The notes beneath the pieces were generated by a model. That model was not told where the DNA came from. It was given only the letters and a program-made list of their open reading frames with translations, and searched no databases. From Tomocerus qinae (lineage: Eukaryota; Arthropoda; Collembola; Entomobryomorpha; Tomoceridae), in contig CM034546.1 of assembly GCA_020055645.1 (NCBI GenBank), positions 46,128,001-46,192,000 of the forward strand: a stretch of DNA of 64,000 nucleotides, in the 5' to 3' direction. Within the stretch, counting starts at the first letter, position 1. Each line of letters opens with the position of its first letter. Both the position numbers and the translations under genes were made by a program. Of the stretch, positions 58,721-64,000 are shown in pieces.

Positions 58721-59158
58721 TGTTCCGGGTTCCACTTTTGTTTGATAGCATTTAAAAAGTAAGTAATCAACATAATATTCGTTATCTATACTTCTCTCAT
58801 CTTCCTCTATTGGTGTAAAGTTTAAATGGATTAAATTTAACTTCAGTCGGAAAAGATTACTTCAAATTTTTTGCCCAAATTACCACTTTCCTAGTAAAAC
58901 TTTCGCACTTGAATTTGTTTTTAAATTATTGCATTTAGTATTTAAATCTTAATTAAATAATAATAATTTGTCTGGTGAAATAAATTATTCGAAATAAATA
59001 GATGATACAAATAAATGATTGCGTGGTATCAGTAAAAAATGTAATTGCAATTGTGTAGTATAAATACGTCGGTTTTTTCATTATATTTCATACACATTTT
59101 ACCTGAAGACGACGTATCATAATATTACTGCAGACTCCAAACCATTCTAAACTGAAAG
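58721..59158 (+). promoter_or_regulatory. Promoter and 5' UTR exon of defensin-like gene 1
   Basis: TATAAATA at 59059-59066, a start expected near 59090 and a 5' UTR exon ending at 59158 (CTGAAAG|GTATTA). Upstream, TGTTCCGGGTTCCACTTT (58721-58738) and GTCGGAAAAGATTACTTC (about 58847) are conserved with the second gene. They may be immune-response elements, but no strict Rel/NF-kappaB site is seen. Confidence 0.65.
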
Positions 59159-59281
59159 GTATTACTTGTTTGTTAGTTACCTCATTTAAAAATTTTAAAT
59201 TTATTTCATTCATATTTTTAATTAATAATTTAAAAATTTTCTTTATATATATAGATTTAGTTTTATAAAACCGAGACAAAA

Positions 59282-59527
59282 ATGATATCGAAGGTCGTCA
59301 TCATCGCTACTTTGGTCGTCGTTGCAACAATGTTTGTTGTGGTACATGCTGAGGGCGAAGTGGATGTAGAAGCGGCTGTTGCTAAAGCTGCCGAAGGGAG
59401 CCCGCATTGTTTCTGGCTCCCATGTCAGTCATTTGGTGGAGGAAGATGTACAGGCGGCTACCGCGCTGTTGCTCAGGTCAGATGCAGTGGAATATTTAAC
59501 AGAAAACGGTGGTACTGCTGCAAATAG
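59282..59527 (+). CDS. Secreted six-cysteine defensin-like peptide 1
   Basis: 81 aa in one coding exon; the ATG follows a 5' UTR intron (acceptor near 59256). Signal peptide about 1-23 (VVIIATLVVVATMFVV), a short acidic propeptide (EGEVDVEAAVAKA), then a cationic mature part. Cysteines at 43, 48, 56, 68, 79 and 80 give C-x4-C-x7-C-x11-C-x10-CC. The Gly-Arg-rich centre (GGGRCTGGYR) and the terminal CC resemble beta-defensin-type antimicrobial peptides, though the second loop is longer than in those families. I infer a membrane-active antimicrobial peptide; a neurotoxin-like knottin or a signalling peptide is possible. A paralogue lies 4.2 kb downstream. Confidence 0.7.
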   Translation: MISKVVIIATLVVVATMFVVVHAEGEVDVEAAVAKAAEGSPHCFWLPCQSFGGGRCTGGYRAVAQVRCSGIFNRKRWYCCK

Positions 59528-60414
59528 AGCCTTCTTTTTCCAATGAGGTATCAATTGCTGGATATCAATTATTTGTGATCATAATATAATGTAATTTTGA
59601 AAGGAAATGATATAATTACAGTAAATTACAATTTAGCTTTAATTCTTTAATTCATTTTCATTCACTTCATTCCAATACATCATATTAATAAGACTAAATT
59701 GGCTATTAACATTTAGAGATAGAGTAATCTGAGTTTAATAATGTCATCACTACAGAATTGTAGAGAAAACCGAAAGTTCAGCTGAAAAGAGCTGAACCTC
59801 TACAATAGCTATACTTGACCGCTTTAGCATTAGAAATTAAAAAACACAAACCCGAGAATTCGTGGCAGGAATGTGAACGTTAGAGATGATTCCCAGAATT
59901 TTTTTCTGCTTTACATACGTAGTATAAGTATAGTTATAGTTGCAGTTTAAGTTTATGTCATTACGAAATAAATTGAATTTCAAAGATACCGGGAAAATTC
60001 ATCAAAAAACTATAACATTTTTAGCATCCGTTATTAGTGTCGAAAAAAATCTTAAGGTCACCAATCATTTTATTTTGAATGAGTATGTTAAATTCCAGTT
60101 CAAAAATACTGAAAATCTTTTTAACTAAAAAATTATTCTTTAGACAATTGATACTAGCTCAACTCAATACAATATAAGACAGAAGTAACTAATTTCGATC
60201 TCAAATTATTTTGTCTGCACATAAAACTTCACAATATGTCAATGTCCGATGCAAACACATTATTTACGATTGCCTCACTTACCTAGTTTACGAAAGTGCT
60301 CTTGATGAAATGTAATTGAACTACGAAGAATTTAGAACCAGTTCATGCAGTCTTCTGTATAAGCTCAACAGTATTTTAAATGTGTAGGCTGCAAAATTTA
60401 ATATACCTTATGTC
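59528..60414. other. Spacer, no gene seen
   Basis: 3' flank of peptide gene 1. The 62-codon frame at 59940-60128 lacks support. Confidence 0.4.
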
Positions 60415-60563
60415 ATATCGTCTGCTTAATATTACAATGTAACAAGCCATTTTATCATGGCTGCGACAATGTAACAACCTACATCTCCTTATACAGTTGT
60501 TTGTTACATTGTCTCAGTCATGATAAAATGGCTTGTTACTTTGTAATATTAAGAAGACGATAT
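60415..60563. mobile_element. 149-bp MITE, parent type of the 26-bp satellite element
   Basis: Nearly perfect inverted repeat: left ATATCGTCTGCTTAATATTA, right TAATATTAAGAAGACGATAT, continuing through CAAGCCATTTTATCATG and GACAATGTAACAA. Matches the ends of the element at 52929-55493. ATATACCTTAT occurs on both sides (60401 and 60562), possibly a target duplication. Confidence 0.85.
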
Positions 60564-62480
60564 ATACCTTATATAATTTAATATATACATAAAGTAAATG
60601 TATATTATTATGTTAATCAAGTAAGAAGGCGGGCGACTGGTTCAATAAGTATGTCTCGAATCTGTGTGCCGCTGTGCAAAAATAGTTCTCTTGGATCAGA
60701 GATCGACTTTACTTTAATCAGTCACCTTGAAAGGTGTTACTTTAGGTCTTTCTACTGTCTAGTTATTCCAGGAAAGTGAATGCTTGTCTGCTGTCCCTTC
60801 AAAATAAAAAAGGGAACAACTATTTTTAGGGTATTTTACCATTACAGTGATAAAAATGTATTTAATGGTAAAAAAAGTATGTTTCATTTTCAACATACAC
60901 ATTACGTTAAATAATACAATAAGTCATACGATATCAAATAGTGTTGTCGCCTTACATGTTATTAATAGTCGCCTTACATAGTAGTCGCCTTACATGTTAT
61001 TAATAGTCGCCTTACATAGTACATTTTACAAGTAAAGTTAGTCAGTTGACATATAAGAGAATACAACACACAACATTTAGACACAGGAATGGCAGTTTTC
61101 CTATCTACAACTTAAAACTACATTACAAATCAACTTTTTCCCATATAACTCTGAAAACCCGCCCGAACATTACCATTACAGTGATAAAAATGTATTTGGT
61201 AAAAAACGTATGTTTCATTTTCTATAAAAGTCATTGATTTAATATATTATTATATTTATTTGTGAAAGCATATTGAAGAAATTCCATTTTGACATTTATT
61301 CACTTAGTATAGCTAACTTCATTAGTTTTAATTGCGGCAATTTAGTCGAAATTAATTATTTAATGATGTCAAAAATGTCCCATTTAGTTGAGTCTAGCTT
61401 TAGTAATTGACATTATTATACATCAGAAGAAAACAGTACCGATGAAAACAAACCTGTTATAGTTATTTCATATTTAAGTGTTACATTTCAATCGAAATAC
61501 TACACGAAATTGTAATAAAATTATTTTTTACTAATTATTCCAATTACCACAAAGTTTTAGGTACAGATTTTTAACGATAAATTTTATTAAAAACACATGG
61601 AATTTTGTACACTGAGCACAACCAAGAACCCAACCGAAGTCTAGAGTCTAGTCCAAGAAATTATATTTATACTATAGGCGATAGGTTTACTGTTTAAATG
61701 TTCATACTTAACTTATGGCTTAAATTGATATCAAGTTTGAATAAATTGAATTTTAAAGCTTATTATATGTATAAGCTTACTTTCTTACTTGCATTCTTAC
61801 AAACTACTGACGTCAAATATTATATAATAAAGTTTTAAAATAATTATATTAATATAAATTACTAATGCTTCAATTAAATGTATTAATTAAATTTTATTTT
61901 ATAATCCCAAAAATCCATATACACACACGTTATGTATGACACGTATTGAATCAGGTAACTTCATATTATTGTTTTGTTATTCATTAAAGTTATTTACCTT
62001 TGAGGTGTTAAACTATTCAGGCTAAATATTAACTGTATTACTGAATACGCAGTAAATAATTCACTGCACAGGAGATTTGAGATAACATATCTACAGAAGA
62101 TGAGTTTCAAAGTAGTTAATCAGTTCCATACTAATGTATAATAGACTTGGACTGATATTCAATGAAGTGAAGCAGTCATGAAAAACATGTTTTGTACAGT
62201 AATCCGCTCAAAATGAAAGGGAATTACTACATGTCGGTTTGCAAGTCATATTATAATGTAGAATTATCTATACACTTATGCATTTCTTTATTACTATTAT
62301 TCACTTAATCAGTTGTTTATATAAAGTTATAAAATAAAGTGTTTCCTAAAGATTGGCACGTATTTGACGTATTATTTATAATTTAAAGAGTCATAAAAAT
62401 ATAAAATGTAATGGATATGCAAAAAGATATTATCTAAAGTAAACTGGGAATGTTAATATTGAAGCATAGACGCTGCTTAC
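60564..62480. other. Intergenic, small tandem repeat
   Basis: At 60946-61020 TAGTCGCCTTACATGTTATTA and TAGTCGCCTTACATAGTA alternate (37-bp unit, about two copies). TACCATTACAGTGATAAAAATG occurs twice (60838 and 61170). From about 61960 the sequence begins to match the flank of the first peptide gene. No gene. Confidence 0.45.
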
Positions 62481-62684
62481 TTTTAATTTGTTTACTATGT
62501 CTATTAATTTGACACAAATAGATTCTAAATTCCAATCCAAGTATTCCAACTTGTTTACGGTGTAAAGAAATTATGCATAATCCACATAATATTATTATAA
62601 TCCTGTATCCAGTGTTATCAATTGTTTAATAGTGATTGAGATGTAATTTAATATAACCTAACAACATAATATTATTCTATTATC

Positions 62685-63136
62685 TGTTCCGGGTTTCACT
62701 TTTTCATGACGGCGCTTTAAATTTGCGACAAAGTAATCAACATGCTGATACGAATATCTGCAGTTCTGTCATTTTCCTCTGTTTCATAAATAAAGCACTC
62801 GTATAATGTGTAAATGGATTAAATTAAACTTCACTCGGAAAAGATGACATCAACTTTTTCACCTAAATTACTATTTTCTAAGAAAAAAATTGGTAATTGG
62901 ACACATACAATTGCCTTTGTTTTTTAAATAACTGCATTCAATACTTTAATAATAAAGGGCTTAATAAAATAAATTACCCGAAATAAATGTCACAAATGAT
63001 TACGTTCTATCAGTAAAAAAAATTGAGTGCAGTTGTGTATAAATAGGTCGGCATTTTCTTCGATATTTTATACACATTCTACCTGAAAACGATTTATCAT
63101 TCTAACTTGAATCTTCAAACCATTCCAAGCTAAAAG
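62685..63136 (+). promoter_or_regulatory. Promoter and 5' UTR exon of defensin-like gene 2
   Basis: TATAAATA at 63038-63045 followed by GGTCGG as in gene 1 (ACGTCGG there). 5' UTR exon ends at 63136 (CTAAAAG|GTAATA). Conserved upstream words TGTTCCGGGTTTCACTTT (62685-62702) and CTCGGAAAAGATGACATC (about 62833). Confidence 0.65.
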
Positions 63137-63501
63137 GTAATATTAACTTATTAAGTTGTATTTTTGGTATATCTTTTGCTAATACTTATTAATTTATGTT
63201 TTTGCTTTAATTTTTGATAATACTTATCTCAACAATTGTTTCCATAGGTGGAAGTGGAAATTAGTGATCATTTTGGCTTTCTAAGGGTTCAGCATTAGAT
63301 ATTTCCTTATCAAATCGTAAACATATTTCTTGTTTTCTACATTTCCTTGTTTAGATGTTACAATTATCATTGCATAATTTTTTGTTATTGACACAACCTT
63401 CTAATGATCGTGTAATTAGGAATTTTTGATTTTTACTAGGTTTAACTAGGTTTGACCATTTTTCACTTGCGAGGGTCAAAAATTAAACCAATAACCTAAA
63501 C

Positions 63502-63741
63502 ATGGCATCCAAGGTCTCCGTTGTGGCTGTTTTGGCCATTGTTGCCGTTATATTTATTGTTGTAAACGGCGAAGAAGAAGCTGGCGCCAAAGTAGACGCT
63601 GTTGTTGCAAAGGCTAATCCTCATTGTTTCTGGCTCCCATGTTCTAAATTTAATGGAGGAAGATGTAGAGGTGGGTACCGTGAGGTTGCTCAAGTAAAAT
63701 GTGGATTCCCTAACAAAAAGAAGAAGTACTGCTGCCAATAA
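63502..63741 (+). CDS. Secreted six-cysteine defensin-like peptide 2
   Basis: 79 aa, one coding exon, ATG at 63502 about 60 bases after likely acceptors (ACTAGGTTTAACTAG). Signal peptide about 1-23 (VSVVAVLAIVAVIFIVVNG), acidic propeptide (EEEAGAKVDA), mature cationic part with Cys at 42, 47, 55, 67, 77 and 78 (C-x4-C-x7-C-x11-C-x9-CC). It shares PHCFWLPC, GGRC-GGYR and VAQV-C with peptide 1, so structural positions are conserved while the last loop (FPNKKKKY) differs. Same gene layout as gene 1 with a 5' UTR intron. Probably a tandem duplicate in a larger cluster that may extend past the window. Confidence 0.7.
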   Translation: MASKVSVVAVLAIVAVIFIVVNGEEEAGAKVDAVVAKANPHCFWLPCSKFNGGRCRGGYREVAQVKCGFPNKKKKYCCQ

Positions 63742-64000
63742 AGACTTTTGAATGATTAATTTTTACAAATTAGCTTTCTTCCACGAATGATTGTAACGAC
63801 GATGGTTACAAAGTCTTTAAAGAAATTGAAAAAATATGTAATAAATATTAGCTACACCACTACTACATACAATTCAATTATTTAAAAATTATTCCCTTCA
63901 TATTTCTAATAAATAGTTACGCCATGTATTCTTAAATTTCGATTTTAAACCTATTTCAAATTAAAATTAGCTAATAATATGAGGCCAATCCGCTATTTGA
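63742..64000. other. 3' flank, no gene seen
   Basis: AT-rich, with an AATAAATA poly(A)-signal-like stretch near 63838 and another near 63910. Confidence 0.4.

Noticed and set aside
58721..58738. NF-kappaB/Rel site in the peptide promoter
   Set aside because: The conserved TTCCGGGTTCCAC word does not fit the GGGRNNYYCC consensus closely enough to be named as such.

Overview
This window is animal nuclear DNA: strongly AT-rich, with short spliced exons bounded by GT-AG introns, large introns and many short transposons. The content points to an arthropod: an insect-type gustatory receptor-like gene, a divergent ionotropic receptor, fibrinogen-domain lectins, a C-type lectin, defensin-like peptide genes and TATA/initiator-type promoters. 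The style of the chemoreceptors makes a springtail or other basal hexapod plausible, but the sequence does not prove the species.

Layout. 0-7 kb: interspersed repeats, a head-to-head array of about 133 bp units, and a gustatory-receptor-like gene (minus strand, probable 1-nt frameshift) lying between the arms of a large inverted repeat. 8.0-8.6 kb: a very homogeneous 22-bp minisatellite. 11.4-13.4 kb: an intronless ionotropic-receptor gene running into a GC-rich transposon cluster (13.35-14.5 kb). 15.5-20.3 kb and 37.1-41.9 kb: two complete, nearly identical minus-strand genes, each with eight coding exons that splice in frame to a secreted VWA plus fibrinogen-domain protein (780 and 786 aa). 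They belong to a segmental duplication that also includes a C-type lectin (intact at 45.6-47.1 kb, a pseudogene remnant at 28.1 kb). The first copy was enlarged by a 4.0 kb TTAA-flanked transposon with two convergent spliced genes (a DEDDh exonuclease and a Mutator/Kolobok-type zinc-binding protein), a 1.8 kb non-LTR retroposon with a 13-bp target duplication, and a hAT-type MITE. 33.4-35.1 kb: two tandem intronless genes with a dUTPase-like fold but no catalytic motifs. 48.1-50.3 kb: a complete seven-exon serine hydroxymethyltransferase gene (469 aa) with unusual active-site loops. 52.9-55.5 kb: a MITE whose interior has expanded into about 90 copies of a 26-bp repeat. 59-63.7 kb: two tandem genes for secreted six-cysteine cationic defensin-like peptides, each with a conserved TATA box and a 5' UTR intron.

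Taken together, 15-47 kb and 59-64 kb look like clusters of secreted recognition and defence proteins (VWA-fibrinogen lectins, a C-type lectin, defensin-like peptides) that are growing by tandem duplication in transposon-rich DNA. Comparing the duplicate copies exposes empty sites, so several transposon insertions can be defined to the base. All gene models were read by eye from splice signals and reading frame; no database search was possible.
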